Below are positions 1 to 9,440 of a DNA stretch of 64,000 nucleotides, in pieces; within the stretch, counting starts at the first letter, position 1; each line of letters begins with the position of its first letter. Location of the stretch: positions 735,649 to 799,648 of the forward strand of contig NZ_JAMZCU010000001.1 of assembly GCF_024273195.1 (NCBI RefSeq), read 5' to 3'. This DNA comes from Devosia ureilytica. GTDB lineage: Bacteria; Pseudomonadota; Alphaproteobacteria; Rhizobiales; Devosiaceae. The position numbers were made by a program, and so were the translations under genes. Below the pieces are notes generated by a model. The model did no database searches and was not told where the DNA came from. It saw only the letters and a list, made by a program, of their open reading frames with translations.

Positions 1-52
1 GGACAGCAAGGGTTTATGCGCCTAGCAGTCTTGCCGCCTGGGGAGGATCAGC

Positions 53-1267
53 TTGAAAATGACGCAAAGGCGCATACCGGTAACGGCGCTGCTTGGCACC
101 AATATGTTCTTTTCGGGCGTCACTTACGCCGCGACCATGCCTTATGCGTCGCTGGTGGGTGTGGATACGCTGGGCATGTCGCCAGGCCTTTTCGCGACGA
201 TCATGAGCGCAGGCGCCATCGTGGGCACCTTTGTTTCGCTGGGGCTGGGCTATCTCTCCGACAAGCTGCGCGACCGGCGCTTGCTGGTGCTGATCACGGC
301 GCTGGCCGGCATCCTTGCCCATGGCCTGATCTATATCGCCCCTTCGCAAGCCAGCTTTGCCATCGCCATGGGGCTGATCATGCCGCTGGCGGGAGCGTCC
401 TACGGGCAGAGCTTTGGCTATCTTCGCGTCTATTATCTCAAGCATCGCCCGGACAAGGCGGATTTCATGGTCACCTCCTTGCGGACGGTGTTCACGCTGG
501 CCTGGATCATCGTGCCGCCGCTGGCCGGCTGGGTGGCGGCCGAGTTCAGCATTTTCAATGTCTATCTGGCATCGTCGCTGAGCTATGCGGTGATGGCGGG
601 GGTCTTCGCCCTGCTGATGACCGATGCCAGCACGGCCGTGCAAATGCCTGCTCCCGTGCGCGAAAAGGGCGCGTCGCTGCTGTCCGTCTTTGCCCTGCGG
701 CCCGGAATTCTCGCGGGGCTTCTGGGCCTGATCGTGATGGTCGGAGCGATGCGATTGCTGACGCTGAGCGTGTCGCTGTTCATCGTCACGGACCTGGGTG
801 GCACGGTGACAGATGTGGGGTTCTACGCGGGGATCACCGCGGCGGTGGAAGCGCCCTGCATGATGCTGCTGGCCTATCTGACCACGCGGCTGAGTAAGGA
901 AACCTTGCTCGCCGCCGCCGGCCTGGTGATGGCCGTGTTCATGGGGCTGAGCAGCGTCCTGACCAATATGACGGCGCTTTACTGGCTATTGCTGCTCAAT
1001 GGCTTGGGTACGGCCGCGCTAATGAGCGTCAACATTCCCTATATTCAGGATGCCATCAAAGGCCGCGTCGGCCTGTCAACCTCGCTGATGGATATTGTCG
1101 CCATCGCCGCCAACCTGCTTGGCGCGGCCGGCTTCGGCATCCTGGCGGGCGGTGGCAATTACCGGCTGGCACTGGGCGTGGCAGCCGGTCTGTCGGTTGT
1201 TGGCGCAGCCATCATGGCCTTTGGCAATTTGAGCCGGCTGGGCCGGCCCAAACCTGTCACCGCCTGA
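53..1267 (+). CDS. MFS transporter, SetA-like sugar efflux type
   Basis: A 404-residue protein with about 12 hydrophobic segments and the overall pattern of the major facilitator superfamily, closest in feel to sugar-efflux (SetA-like) members; substrate is not determinable from sequence. The conserved loop after helix 2 reads LGYLSDKLRDRR, the MFS motif A position. The start is a TTG at 53, six bases after a GGAGG; the ATG two codons later at 59 is the alternative. It ends at a TGA that abuts the convergent helicase gene with no gap. Family assignment is firm, sugar specificity is a guess. Confidence 0.85.
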   Translation: MKMTQRRIPVTALLGTNMFFSGVTYAATMPYASLVGVDTLGMSPGLFATIMSAGAIVGTFVSLGLGYLSDKLRDRRLLVLITALAGILAHGLIYIAPSQASFAIAMGLIMPLAGASYGQSFGYLRVYYLKHRPDKADFMVTSLRTVFTLAWIIVPPLAGWVAAEFSIFNVYLASSLSYAVMAGVFALLMTDASTAVQMPAPVREKGASLLSVFALRPGILAGLLGLIVMVGAMRLLTLSVSLFIVTDLGGTVTDVGFYAGITAAVEAPCMMLLAYLTTRLSKETLLAAAGLVMAVFMGLSSVLTNMTALYWLLLLNGLGTAALMSVNIPYIQDAIKGRVGLSTSLMDIVAIAANLLGAAGFGILAGGGNYRLALGVAAGLSVVGAAIMAFGNLSRLGRPKPVTA

Positions 1268-3205
1268 TCAGTCGTCGGCGCGGCTTTTCTTGTGGTCCTT
1301 GGGCTTGGCCGCCTTCTTCTTGGGCGGGCGAGCTTCGCCTTCGGCAGCGGGCTTGGACCAGGCCGGCTTGCCCTTGTCCTTGGGGAAGGATTTCTCCTTG
1401 GCGGCGAAGGGCTTTGCTGCCTTTGCCGGACGCGCCTCGCGCGGAGGACGCGGCGTTTCCATCATCGCTTCGAACCCATCGTCGGACCGCGGCTTGGCGT
1501 AGCGTTCCTTGCGGTCGGCGCGTTCGGGACGCGGCGCCATCGGGTCGTAGCGCTCCGGCGGGCCGGGCGGACGGCGGTTGGACTTCGGGCGCTCGGGGCG
1601 TTCGCCCGGACCATCGACAGCGCTGATGTTGACGCCGCGCTCGCCGGTGCCATTGGTGCCGACATTGCGCAGGAAGCTGTCGACCTTGTCGGCGGCGATC
1701 TCGAAGATCGTTTCCGTATCAAAAATGCGGATCGATCCAATGGCCGATTTGGTGACGCCACCAGCCTTGCAGATCATCGGCAGCAGCCAGCGCGGCTCGG
1801 CTCGCTGCTTGCGACCCAGATTGACCTTGAACCAGCTGCCGCCAGCAAAGGCCTCGCGGCTACGCGGCTCGCGCGCACCGAAATCGTCCTGCGAGGTGAC
1901 GGTGACATCCTCTGGCACCGGCCGGGCGGCCAGTTGCAAGCGCAGATAGGCTGCAGCAATGGCTTCGGGCGCATGGCGCTCGAGCAGTTGAGCCACCATC
2001 GGGGCTTCATCTTCGCTCGCCGCAGTGCTCAAGGTGTCCGCTGACAGGATATGTTCGCGATAGCGCGCGTCGATATCGGCGGCGCTGGGCGGGGCCTGCA
2101 TTTCTGCTTCGATTTTCGCCGTCCGCAGGATCGAAAGAGCCACGCGCTTCCGGTGGGCCGGGGCGATGACCACGCAGGTGCCCTTGCGCCCTGCCCGGCC
2201 GGTGCGGCCCGAGCGATGCAGCAGCGTTTCCGCATTCATCGGCAGGTCGGCGTGGATGACCAGGTCGAGATTGGGCAGATCGATGCCGCGCGCGGCGACG
2301 TCGGTGGCAACGCAGATGCGGGCCCGGCCATCGCGCATGGATTGCAGCGCATTGGTGCGTTCGGCCTGGCTGAGCTCGCCCGAGAGCGTCACCACATCGA
2401 AGCCACGATTGTGCAGCCGCGCTGACAGGTGCTTCACCGCCTCGCGGGTGGAGGCAAAGACGATGGTATTGGTGCTCTCATACCAGAGCAGCGTATTGAT
2501 CACGGCGTTTTCACGCTCATTGGCGGGCACCGACATGAGCTTGTAGTCGATATCGGCATGCTGCGAGCCCGAGCTGACGGCCGAAACGCGCAGGGCATTG
2601 CGCTGGAAGGTCTTGGCCAGCTCGGCAATCTGCCGGGGCACGGTGGCCGAGAACAACAACGTGCGACGGTCCTCGGGGGCCGCGGCCAGGATGAACTCAA
2701 GGTCCTCGCGGAACCCGAGATCGAGCATTTCGTCAGCCTCGTCGAGCACCACGGCACGGAGCGCGGAGGTATCGAGGGCGCCCCGCGTAATGTGGTCGCG
2801 CAGGCGGCCCGGCGTCCCCACGACGATATGGGCGCCACGCTCAAGCGCCCGGCGTTCGGTGCGCTGGTCCATGCCGCCAACGCCGGCGGCGGTCTGGGCG
2901 TGCAGCGGCGCATAGAGCCAGGTCAGTTCGCGCTGCACCTGCATGGCCAGCTCGCGGGTTGGCGCAATGACAAGGGCCAGCGGCGCGCCCGGCGGCGGCA
3001 GCATGTCGGCGCCGCCGAGCAGGGTCGGCGCAATGGCCATGCCGAAGGCGACAGTCTTGCCCGATCCGGTCTGGGCGGAAACGAGCAGGTCGCGGCCTTC
3101 GGTCTGATCCTCAATGACGGCGGCCTGCACCGGGGTGAGGCTGTCATAGCCCTTGGCCTCAAGGGCGCGGGCGATGGGGGCGAGGATAGTATCAGGAAGG
3201 GACAA
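1268..3205 (-). CDS. DEAD/DEAH-box ATP-dependent RNA helicase with DbpA-like C-terminal domain
   Basis: An RNA helicase of about 645 residues. All DEAD-box motifs are visible in order: Q motif (TPVQAAV near residue 24), Walker A AQTGSGKT (44-51), PTRELAMQV, GTPGR, LDEADEML, SAT, ARGID and HRSGRTGRAGR. After the two RecA domains comes a segment resembling the DbpA RNA-binding domain (around FKVNLGRKQRAEPRWLLPM), then a Lys/Arg/Pro-rich tail. DbpA acts in 50S ribosome assembly, so a ribosome-biogenesis role is likely but inferred. I chose the TTG at 3205, just before the Q-motif region; the frame stays open to 3418, but that extension runs through an intergenic palindromic repeat and is unlikely to be protein. 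Confidence 0.9.
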   Translation of the reverse strand: MSLPDTILAPIARALEAKGYDSLTPVQAAVIEDQTEGRDLLVSAQTGSGKTVAFGMAIAPTLLGGADMLPPPGAPLALVIAPTRELAMQVQRELTWLYAPLHAQTAAGVGGMDQRTERRALERGAHIVVGTPGRLRDHITRGALDTSALRAVVLDEADEMLDLGFREDLEFILAAAPEDRRTLLFSATVPRQIAELAKTFQRNALRVSAVSSGSQHADIDYKLMSVPANERENAVINTLLWYESTNTIVFASTREAVKHLSARLHNRGFDVVTLSGELSQAERTNALQSMRDGRARICVATDVAARGIDLPNLDLVIHADLPMNAETLLHRSGRTGRAGRKGTCVVIAPAHRKRVALSILRTAKIEAEMQAPPSAADIDARYREHILSADTLSTAASEDEAPMVAQLLERHAPEAIAAAYLRLQLAARPVPEDVTVTSQDDFGAREPRSREAFAGGSWFKVNLGRKQRAEPRWLLPMICKAGGVTKSAIGSIRIFDTETIFEIAADKVDSFLRNVGTNGTGERGVNISAVDGPGERPERPKSNRRPPGPPERYDPMAPRPERADRKERYAKPRSDDGFEAMMETPRPPREARPAKAAKPFAAKEKSFPKDKGKPAWSKPAAEGEARPPKKKAAKPKDHKKSRADD

Positions 3206-3353
3206 AGCAGTTCTTTCGGAGCGGGATACACCATGCGTGCCAGGTCCCGACCATTCGAGAAGCTCCGACAATTTTCTGGTGTCGTTCAAAGGGATTTCGC
3301 CATCATGACGAAATGACCCAGGAGGCGTTCGTGTCACTATAGCACGAACAAGC

Positions 3354-3379
3354 AAAAAGGCCGCCCCGTCTGGGCGGCC
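3354..3379 (-). terminator. Rho-independent terminator downstream of ndk
   Basis: On the minus strand an 8-bp perfect GC stem (GGCCGCCC paired with GGGCGGCC) is followed by five T residues. It lies about 60 bp past the ndk stop codon and before the helicase gene, so it should separate the two transcripts. Confidence 0.75.
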
Positions 3380-3386
3380 TGATCTC

Positions 3387-3416
3387 AAGATGGGCCCCGG
3401 CCTGCGCCGGGGTGAC
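3387..3416. repeat. Intergenic palindromic repeat unit
   Basis: The palindrome CCCCGGC-ctgc-GCCGGGG (stem arms 3395-3401 and 3406-3412), flanked by GATGGG and GTGAC, matches the interspersed palindrome common in intergenic regions of alphaproteobacteria. It lies directly beside the ndk terminator. Identification is from pattern memory; only one copy was noticed in this window. Confidence 0.6.
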
Positions 3417-3441
3417 AACCGAGTGCGTCGATAGGTCGGTG

Positions 3442-3864
3442 TTAGCCGACGATTTCGTCGTCCGAGAAGAAGAACTTGATCTCTTCGGCAGCCGTTTCAG
3501 GAGCGTCCGAACCGTGGACCGAGTTCTCGCCGACGGAGAGAGCGAATTCCTTGCGGATGGTGCCTTCGGCTGCATTTGCCGGGTTGGTCGCGCCCATGAT
3601 TTCACGGTTCTTGAGGATGGCGCCTTCGCCTTCCAGCACCTGCACGACGACGGGCGAGGCAATCATCTGCTCGACCAGCTCACCGAAGAAGGGGCGTTCC
3701 TTGTGGACCGCGTAGAAGCCTTCGGCCTGGGCGCGGGTCATGTGGATCTTCTTCATCGCGATGGGGCGCAGACCGGCCTCTTCGAACTTGGCAACGATCT
3801 TGCCGATCAGGTTGCGGCGGACGGCATCGGGCTTGATGATGGAGAAGGTGCGTTCGAGCGCCAT
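3442..3864 (-). CDS. ndk: Nucleoside-diphosphate kinase
   Basis: A 140-residue enzyme that transfers the gamma phosphate between nucleoside triphosphates and diphosphates through a phosphohistidine, balancing NTP and dNTP pools in the cytosol. The N-terminal signature [14 protein letters not shown] and the C-terminal active-site region with the catalytic histidine ([11 protein letters not shown]) are both present, and the length is typical of the family. The ATG at 3864 follows AAGGA and gives the standard MALERTFS start. The frame extends upstream to 4023, but those residues do not resemble Ndk. A terminator follows at 3354-3379. Confidence 0.97.
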   Translation of the reverse strand: MALERTFSIIKPDAVRRNLIGKIVAKFEEAGLRPIAMKKIHMTRAQAEGFYAVHKERPFFGELVEQMIASPVVVQVLEGEGAILKNREIMGATNPANAAEGTIRKEFALSVGENSVHGSDAPETAAEEIKFFFSDDEIVG

Positions 3865-3940
3865 GGGTCGATCCTTGAATGGGTCTGTTGGAAAGGTGGC
3901 GCCTTGTAGCGGTAGAGTTTGACGGAGGCAAGACGCCTCA

Positions 3941-4348
3941 TCAACCCAGAGACACGAGGCAATCGCCGTTGCCTTCCTCGACTTCCACCTCGCCATGGAC
4001 AATCTGGTTATTCTCCGGGTCACCCACAGTTACGTCCAGATTGGCAATCAGCTCGCCCGCCTCGATCACCTGCTCGGTTTGGACCGGCACGATCTGCATG
4101 GTGCACATCTGCGCGGTATTTACGGTGGGCAAGTGCACGGACACGATGGTGCCACGCGGCTCGGCGAGTTGGGCGGGTTCCACGGCCTGGCAGGCACCAC
4201 CATCGAATGTGGCGCGGAGCAGAACGCGTTCGCTATCGATGCGGCATGCCGTCAGCGCGGTGAAATTGGCCGCCTCCTGGGCGAATACGGCGGCGCAACT
4301 CAGCGTGAGCGCAAGCGCCAGCGGGAAGGACCTCATCGATCTGTGCAT
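3941..4348 (-). CDS. Small secreted protein of unknown function
   Basis: A protein of about 135 residues with a clear Sec signal peptide (hydrophobic [16 protein letters not shown], then a cleavage-type AQ). The mature part is acidic and has three cysteines, two of which could form a periplasmic disulfide. I do not recognise a domain. The ATG at 4348 follows an AGGAG seven bases away, favouring it over the ATG five codons upstream at 4363. It is transcribed toward ndk with a gap of about 75 bp; no shared function is evident. Confidence 0.7.
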   Translation of the reverse strand: MHRSMRSFPLALALTLSCAAVFAQEAANFTALTACRIDSERVLLRATFDGGACQAVEPAQLAEPRGTIVSVHLPTVNTAQMCTMQIVPVQTEQVIEAGELIANLDVTVGDPENNQIVHGEVEVEEGNGDCLVSLG

Positions 4349-4442
4349 TAGACATCTCCTCAAGCGCGCGGTATTGGCTCACCAAACATCGCAATTCTTA
4401 TATGGACCGCCATCCTGATCATAGGATTGGCGAGATTTTGGC

Positions 4443-6317
4443 ATGCTGACCATCAATAACCTGACCTATCGCATCCAGGGGCGTGAGCTATTCGAGGATG
4501 CGGCTCTGGTGCTGCCCGATGGGGTCAAGGCCGGGTTCGTCGGCAAGAACGGTACCGGCAAGACCACGCTGTTTCACCTGATCCAGCAGCATATCGGCCC
4601 GGATGCCGGCTCCATTGAGGTCAACAAGAAGGCGCGCATCGGTGCGGTGGCGCAGGAAGCCCCTGCTGGCTCCGAAACCGTGCTCGAAGTGGTGCTGGCC
4701 GCCGACAAGGAGCGCACGGCGCTTTTGGCCGAAGCTGAAACCGCTACCGACCCGCACCGGATCGGCGACATTCACATGCGCCTGGCCGACATCGACGCCC
4801 ATAGCGCCGAGGCCCGCGCCTCCTCAATCCTCAAGGGTCTGGGCTTTGAGCACGACCGGCAGAACGCTCCGACCCGCGAACTATCGGGCGGCTGGCGCAT
4901 GCGCGTGGCGCTGGCGGCGGTGCTGTTTTCACAGCCCGACCTGCTGCTGCTCGACGAACCGACCAACTATCTCGATCTCGAAGGCACATTGTGGCTCGAG
5001 AAATATCTCGCCACCTATCCCTATACGGTCTTCCTGATCAGCCATGATCGCGACCTCCTCAACAAGGCGGTCAATTCCATCGTGCATCTCGAGCACCGCA
5101 AGCTGACCTTCTACAAGGGCAATTACGACACGTTCGAAGCCACGCGCCGCATGCAGATGGAGCTCAACAACAAGACCCGCGACAAGACGCTGGACCAGAT
5201 CGCGCATCTGCAGAAATTCGTGGATCGCTTCAAGGCCAAGGCCACCAAGGCCAAGCAGGCCCAGGCCCGCGTCAAGATGATCGAAAAGCTCAAGCCCCCG
5301 GCGGCCATGTTCGATGAGCACGCCTCCCCTTTCAAGTTCCAGCAGCCCAAGGTGGAGCTGCCTACCCCGATGATTACCCTGGATGGGGTATCGACCGGCT
5401 ATGGCGACAAGGTCATCCTCAGGAATATCACCCAACGCATGGACCCGGACGCGCGCATTGCGCTGATCGGCGTCAACGGCAATGGCAAGTCGACCTTCGC
5501 CAAGCTGCTCGCCGGGGATATCCCGGTGATCGAGGGCACCATGCGGATCAACAAGAAGCTCGAAATCGCCCATTTCGCCCAGCACCAGATGGACAAGCTC
5601 AGGCCCGAGGACACGCCGCTTGAGCATGTGACGGCGCTGATGCCGCTGGAAAACGAGGCCCGACGCCGCAGCCGCCTGGCGCAGATGGGGCTCAACACCA
5701 GCCGCATGGACACCAAGGCGAAGAACCTTTCGGGTGGCGAGCGCGCGCGCCTGCTTATGGGGCTGATCACCTTTTCGGGCCCGTCGATGATGATCCTCGA
5801 CGAACCGACCAACCATCTCGACATCGACAGTCGCGATGCGCTGGTGCATGCGCTGAACGATTATGAAGGCGCCGTGCTGATCATCAGCCACGACCGCCAC
5901 CTGATCGAAGCCACTTGCGACACGCTCTGGATCGCCGAAAACGGCACTATCCGCGAGTTGGACGAAGACCTGGACAGCTATCAGCGCAGCATCACGTCCA
6001 ACAAAGAGGGCCGCAACGGCGGTGGCAATGCCAATGGCGGCGACCGCAAGCAGTCGCGGCAGGAAGCTGCGGCGCGCCGAGCCGAGTTGGCGCCGCTCAA
6101 GAAAGCCATCACCGACGCTGAAACCCGGATGAAGCGCCTCAAGACCGAACTTGAGAAGGTCGAAGTGCAACTGGCTGATCCCAAGGTCTATGATGGCCCG
6201 GCGGACAAGGTTATCGCTCTGGGTAAGGACAAGGCCCGGTTTGGCGCCGATCTCGAAGTACTTGAAGAAAAATGGCTCGAGCTGAGCGCAGAGCTGGAAG
6301 CGGCCGAACAGGCTTAG
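4443..6317 (+). CDS. ABC-F family ATP-binding protein (Uup/YheS-like)
   Basis: A 624-residue soluble protein with two ABC ATPase domains and no membrane segments, which defines the ABC-F group of ribosome-associated translation factors. The first domain has Walker A GKNGTGKT (34-41), signature LSGGWRMRVAL and Walker B LLLLDEPTNYLD; the second has GVNGNGKST, LSGGERARL and MILDEPTNHLD. A charged linker separates the domains, and a coiled-coil-like Lys/Glu-rich C-terminus is present as in Uup and YheS. Members act on ribosomes (stalling, E-site or antibiotic protection). Which subgroup it belongs to is uncertain. It is divergent from the small secreted protein upstream and monocistronic by spacing. 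Confidence 0.93.
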   Translation: MLTINNLTYRIQGRELFEDAALVLPDGVKAGFVGKNGTGKTTLFHLIQQHIGPDAGSIEVNKKARIGAVAQEAPAGSETVLEVVLAADKERTALLAEAETATDPHRIGDIHMRLADIDAHSAEARASSILKGLGFEHDRQNAPTRELSGGWRMRVALAAVLFSQPDLLLLDEPTNYLDLEGTLWLEKYLATYPYTVFLISHDRDLLNKAVNSIVHLEHRKLTFYKGNYDTFEATRRMQMELNNKTRDKTLDQIAHLQKFVDRFKAKATKAKQAQARVKMIEKLKPPAAMFDEHASPFKFQQPKVELPTPMITLDGVSTGYGDKVILRNITQRMDPDARIALIGVNGNGKSTFAKLLAGDIPVIEGTMRINKKLEIAHFAQHQMDKLRPEDTPLEHVTALMPLENEARRRSRLAQMGLNTSRMDTKAKNLSGGERARLLMGLITFSGPSMMILDEPTNHLDIDSRDALVHALNDYEGAVLIISHDRHLIEATCDTLWIAENGTIRELDEDLDSYQRSITSNKEGRNGGGNANGGDRKQSRQEAAARRAELAPLKKAITDAETRMKRLKTELEKVEVQLADPKVYDGPADKVIALGKDKARFGADLEVLEEKWLELSAELEAAEQA

Positions 6318-6504
6318 GACCAGTCGCTAATCAGCTCAGGCTCAGCCACCGGCAGCGCGGAAAACTGCTATGTGCAGGCCAGCGTCAGTTGATTGTCGAT
6401 CGGTCCCAGGCCGTTAAGCCAGTTCGTTGACCAATTGCCCTCGATGACATTGACGGCGACTTCTGGCTGGCCTTTTCTGCATCCTGAATGGATGTGAGGC
6501 CTAG

Positions 6505-7311
6505 ATGACGCGCTTGTTCGCTCTGATCGTCGCGATTTTCCTGTCGCTGGGCGCCCTCCCCGCGACGGCCCTTGACCTGTCGGGACTGAGCAAGCAGGAA
6601 CGCGCCGACACGCTGCGCTTTGCCATCAACAATGGCCTGTTCACGCTATATCACGAAGTGGCGCATCTCCTGATTGATACGCTGGCCTTACCCGTGCTGG
6701 GCCGGGAAGAGGACGCCGCCGACAATATCGCCACCTGGGTGCTGCTGCAGAAGAATACGCCTGAGGCAAACCTGACGCTCGAGGACGCGGCTCATGGCTG
6801 GGTGCTGACGGGGCGGAGCTATGACGATTACTTCGGTGGCGAAGATTATGCCTCGGGCTACAGCCCCGACCGGCACCGGGCCATGCAGATCGTTTGCCTC
6901 ATGGTGGGGGCCGATGGCGCCGCTTTCCGCCGCGTCGCCGATGCCTACAATATTCCGTCCGAGCGGCAACACACTTGTCTTTTCGACTATGGGCTGGTTG
7001 ACCGCACCCTCGCCGATCTGCTGGCGAAAAGTGCATCGGGTACGCGCGTCGATGTCACCTATCACGATGGCGGCACCCGGCTGCGACTGGCCGAGCGCGT
7101 GTTTCGCGGCAGCGGCATTTTCGACGATGTGGCCGAAGAGCTGCGCCGGGGCTACCGGATTGATGACCGGGTCAAATTCACCGCGCGGCGCTGCGGCGAA
7201 TCCAATGCTTTCTACGACCCCGCGACAACTGAAATCATCTTCTGCTATGAGCTGATGGAGGATTTCATGCAGCTCTATGTGGACGATCTTCCGCAGCGGC
7301 GTCGGGACTGA
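6505..7311 (+). CDS. DUF4344-type secreted metallopeptidase-like protein (copy 1)
   Basis: A 268-residue protein with a signal peptide (cleavage near ATA-LDLSG, residue 23) and a zinc-protease-like HEVAH motif (H50, E51, H54) in YHEVAHLLID. That matches the DUF4344 putative metallopeptidases as I know them. The C-terminal block CGESNAFYDP...IIFCYELMEDF is strongly conserved with the next gene and probably supplies the third metal ligand (inference). Conserved cysteines suggest disulfides and periplasmic location. Substrate is unknown. The start ATG at 6505 follows GTGAGG. A 59-bp gap separates it from its paralogue. Confidence 0.82.
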   Translation: MTRLFALIVAIFLSLGALPATALDLSGLSKQERADTLRFAINNGLFTLYHEVAHLLIDTLALPVLGREEDAADNIATWVLLQKNTPEANLTLEDAAHGWVLTGRSYDDYFGGEDYASGYSPDRHRAMQIVCLMVGADGAAFRRVADAYNIPSERQHTCLFDYGLVDRTLADLLAKSASGTRVDVTYHDGGTRLRLAERVFRGSGIFDDVAEELRRGYRIDDRVKFTARRCGESNAFYDPATTEIIFCYELMEDFMQLYVDDLPQRRRD

Positions 7312-7370
7312 GCGCGCCTGGATATCCGGGCATCAAGGGGGCGTTTTGCCCCTTTTCTGGGGGACTTGAT

Positions 7371-8195
7371 ATGAAGACGATGATGGCGGCAGCGGCCGCA
7401 GCGACGTTGTGCCTGGGCCTGTCAATGGCGCCAGTCCACGGGCAGGACCAGGATGACCCGATCCTGGGCGAGGCCATGGCCTTTGCGCTCCACGATGCGG
7501 CCTTCACCATGTATCACGAGATCGGCCATCTGCTGGTCGGCGAACTGGGCTTGCCGGTGCTGGGCAAGGAAGAAGATGCCGTCGACGCTCTGGCCACCAT
7601 CTGGCTGCTCGAATTCGACGAAGGCGAAGACAGTTATGACGCTCTGATTGATGCTGCGGATGGATGGTATTTCAACGCCGTCCAGTCGACGGGCTCGGGC
7701 GTTGATGAATTTTCCTATTATGACGAGCACAGCCTCGATATTCAGCGGGCCTATGCCATGGTCTGCATGATGGTGGGCAAGGACCCGGAGGCCTTTGGCG
7801 AGACGGCCGACATCTACGAGATCGACCCTGACCAGCAGGAGGATTGTGGGTACACTTATGAGCAGGCCTTCACCTCGTGGATGGCCCTGCTTGATCCGCA
7901 TCTGACGGAGGCGGAAGCGGGCGCCAGCATCGAGGTCATCTATGAGGATGCCGGGGACTACGAAGTTTACGCACTGGCGCTCAAGGACTACCGCATCATG
8001 GAATATGCGGCCGAGACAGTGGCCGCCAGCTTCAACCTGCCTGGCCCCGTCACCTTCCGCGCCACCCAATGCGGGGAGCCGAACGCCTTCTACGATCCGA
8101 GCAACAGCGAGGTCATCTATTGCTACGAAATGGCCGAGCACATGTTCTACATGTACCTCTACGACATCGTGGGCTGGGGTGACACCGCCAATTAA
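7371..8195 (+). CDS. DUF4344-type secreted metallopeptidase-like protein (copy 2)
   Basis: A 274-residue paralogue of the preceding gene. It has a signal peptide ending near VHGQDQ, the HEIGH motif (H49, E50, H53) in the same YHE-x2-HLL context, and the same C-terminal CGEPNAFYDP...YCYEMAEHMF block. The shared LPVLGKEEDAVD segment after the HExxH site is also a hallmark of the pair. The mature protein is very acidic. It probably arose by tandem duplication, and the two may be co-transcribed since only 59 bp separate them. A strong GGGGGA ribosome site precedes the ATG. Its end lies 6 bp from the convergent YitT gene. Confidence 0.82.
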   Translation: MKTMMAAAAAATLCLGLSMAPVHGQDQDDPILGEAMAFALHDAAFTMYHEIGHLLVGELGLPVLGKEEDAVDALATIWLLEFDEGEDSYDALIDAADGWYFNAVQSTGSGVDEFSYYDEHSLDIQRAYAMVCMMVGKDPEAFGETADIYEIDPDQQEDCGYTYEQAFTSWMALLDPHLTEAEAGASIEVIYEDAGDYEVYALALKDYRIMEYAAETVAASFNLPGPVTFRATQCGEPNAFYDPSNSEVIYCYEMAEHMFYMYLYDIVGWGDTAN

Positions 8196-8201
8196 GGCAC
8201 G

Positions 8202-8819
8202 TCAACTGAACCCGACATAGCGCCCCGGCCGATGGTTGAGGGCGATGATCATGTTGAGCACCAGCGCGCCGAGGATTGAATAGAGCACCCGGTCAAACGG
8301 CAGCACGAAAAAGGCTATGATCAGGATGACTGCGTCGACGCCCAGCTGGAAATAGCCGGCGCGGATGCCGAAATTATCCTGCAAGTAGAGCGCCAGGATA
8401 TTGATGCCGCCGACGCTGGCCTTGTGGCGGAACAGCGAGAGGATGCCCAGGCCCATCAACCCGCCGCCGACCAGCGCTGCGAACAGCGGATGGATCTGCT
8501 CGATGCCGATCCAGGCGGGAATCTGGCTGGTGAAATAAGACACCAGCGCCACGCTGGCGATGGTCTTGACCGCGAAGGGCCATCCCATGCGCCAGAAAGC
8601 CAGGCCGTAGAACGGAAGGTTGATGGCGAAGAACAGCCAGCCGAAGGGAATGCCGGTGACATATTGCAGGAGCAGCGCCAGGCCGGCGCTGCTGCCGGTG
8701 GTCAGCTGGACCTGGGCGTAAAAGGCAATGCCGAGCGACACCAGCATTGTGCCGATGAGGATGGCAAAAATGTCTTCGTGCCACTTGTGGCGGCTGGGCG
8801 TCGAGAGGTCGGGGGTCAT
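8202..8819 (-). CDS. YitT family membrane protein
   Basis: A membrane protein of about 205 residues with five to six hydrophobic segments, matching the YitT/DUF161 family (residues such as GTMLVSLGIAFYAQ, TTGSSAGLALLLQYVTG and ASVGGINILALYL are typical). Function of the family is not established; a transport or small-molecule channel role is only suggested. The C-terminal cytosolic DUF2179 domain found in longer members is absent. The ATG at 8819 overlaps the holC stop as ATGA, so translation is coupled to holC. Confidence 0.82.
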   Translation of the reverse strand: MTPDLSTPSRHKWHEDIFAILIGTMLVSLGIAFYAQVQLTTGSSAGLALLLQYVTGIPFGWLFFAINLPFYGLAFWRMGWPFAVKTIASVALVSYFTSQIPAWIGIEQIHPLFAALVGGGLMGLGILSLFRHKASVGGINILALYLQDNFGIRAGYFQLGVDAVILIIAFFVLPFDRVLYSILGALVLNMIIALNHRPGRYVGFS

Positions 8820-9268
8820 GCCTGTGCCTTGTTTTCCCAACGGCCATTGGCGTCCTGCTGCCAATAGGTCAGGGTATTGCTGCCTTTGAGCGTCTTCCAG
8901 GCCAGCCGCGCCGCCGCCACCGCGTCCGGGTCGTGCCCGGAAAACAGATACACCAGACGCGTATAGCCCTCGCCCGATTGCGGCACCGCGCCATCGGCGA
9001 AAAAGCGCACGGCGGCGCCATTGGTGTTGTCCGACTCGGTAGTGATCAGGATTGGCTGATGCGCGTCGGCGTCCTCGCCGGCCATGCCATGGGCCAGGAA
9101 ACTGTCGTCGCGATAGGTCCAGAGATGGGCGTCCAGTGCTTCCGCCCTTTCGCGAGAGCCGACTTCGATCACGGCGCGCCAGCCGCGCTCAAGCGTCTTT
9201 TCGAGCAGCAGCGGCATCACGGCCTCAAGCGGGCGGGTTTCGAGATGATAAAACAAGACTTCGGCCAT
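8816..9268 (-). CDS. holC: DNA polymerase III subunit chi
   Basis: A 150-residue clamp-loader accessory subunit. It has the characteristic N-terminus (EVLFYHLETRPLEAVMPLLLEKTLERGWRA), the middle WTYRDDSFLAHG and PILIT segments, and the C-terminal YWQQDANGRWENKA typical of alphaproteobacterial HolC. Chi links the clamp loader to single-strand-binding protein. In related genomes holC usually follows pepA (leucyl aminopeptidase); pepA is not here, and holC begins its own transcript, divergent from lptF. Confidence 0.92.
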   Translation of the reverse strand: MAEVLFYHLETRPLEAVMPLLLEKTLERGWRAVIEVGSRERAEALDAHLWTYRDDSFLAHGMAGEDADAHQPILITTESDNTNGAAVRFFADGAVPQSGEGYTRLVYLFSGHDPDAVAAARLAWKTLKGSNTLTYWQQDANGRWENKAQA

Positions 9269-9440
9269 GCAATTACCCTATCGCTCGGGCATTGGTTTCG
9301 CCAGCGAGTCGCGCGACACGCTGGAATGCACCGAACGGGTAGCACAGCCGATGAGTGATTGTGCCCGTGCCCGAACTGCCGCAAGGTAAAATTCGACTGT
9401 TTTCAATGGCCGAAATGGCGGACTGGCTTTCGATCCCCGC

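Noticed and set aside
3206..3418. N-terminal extension of the DEAD-box helicase
   Set aside because: The extension passes through an intergenic palindrome and the ndk terminator and does not resemble helicase sequence; the TTG at 3205 is a better start.
6318..6504. Minus-strand reading frame of about 45 codons ending near 6370 that looks somewhat protein-like
   Set aside because: There is no start codon with a ribosome site, it is short, and it is probably a chance frame or the tail of a lost gene; nothing firm can be said.
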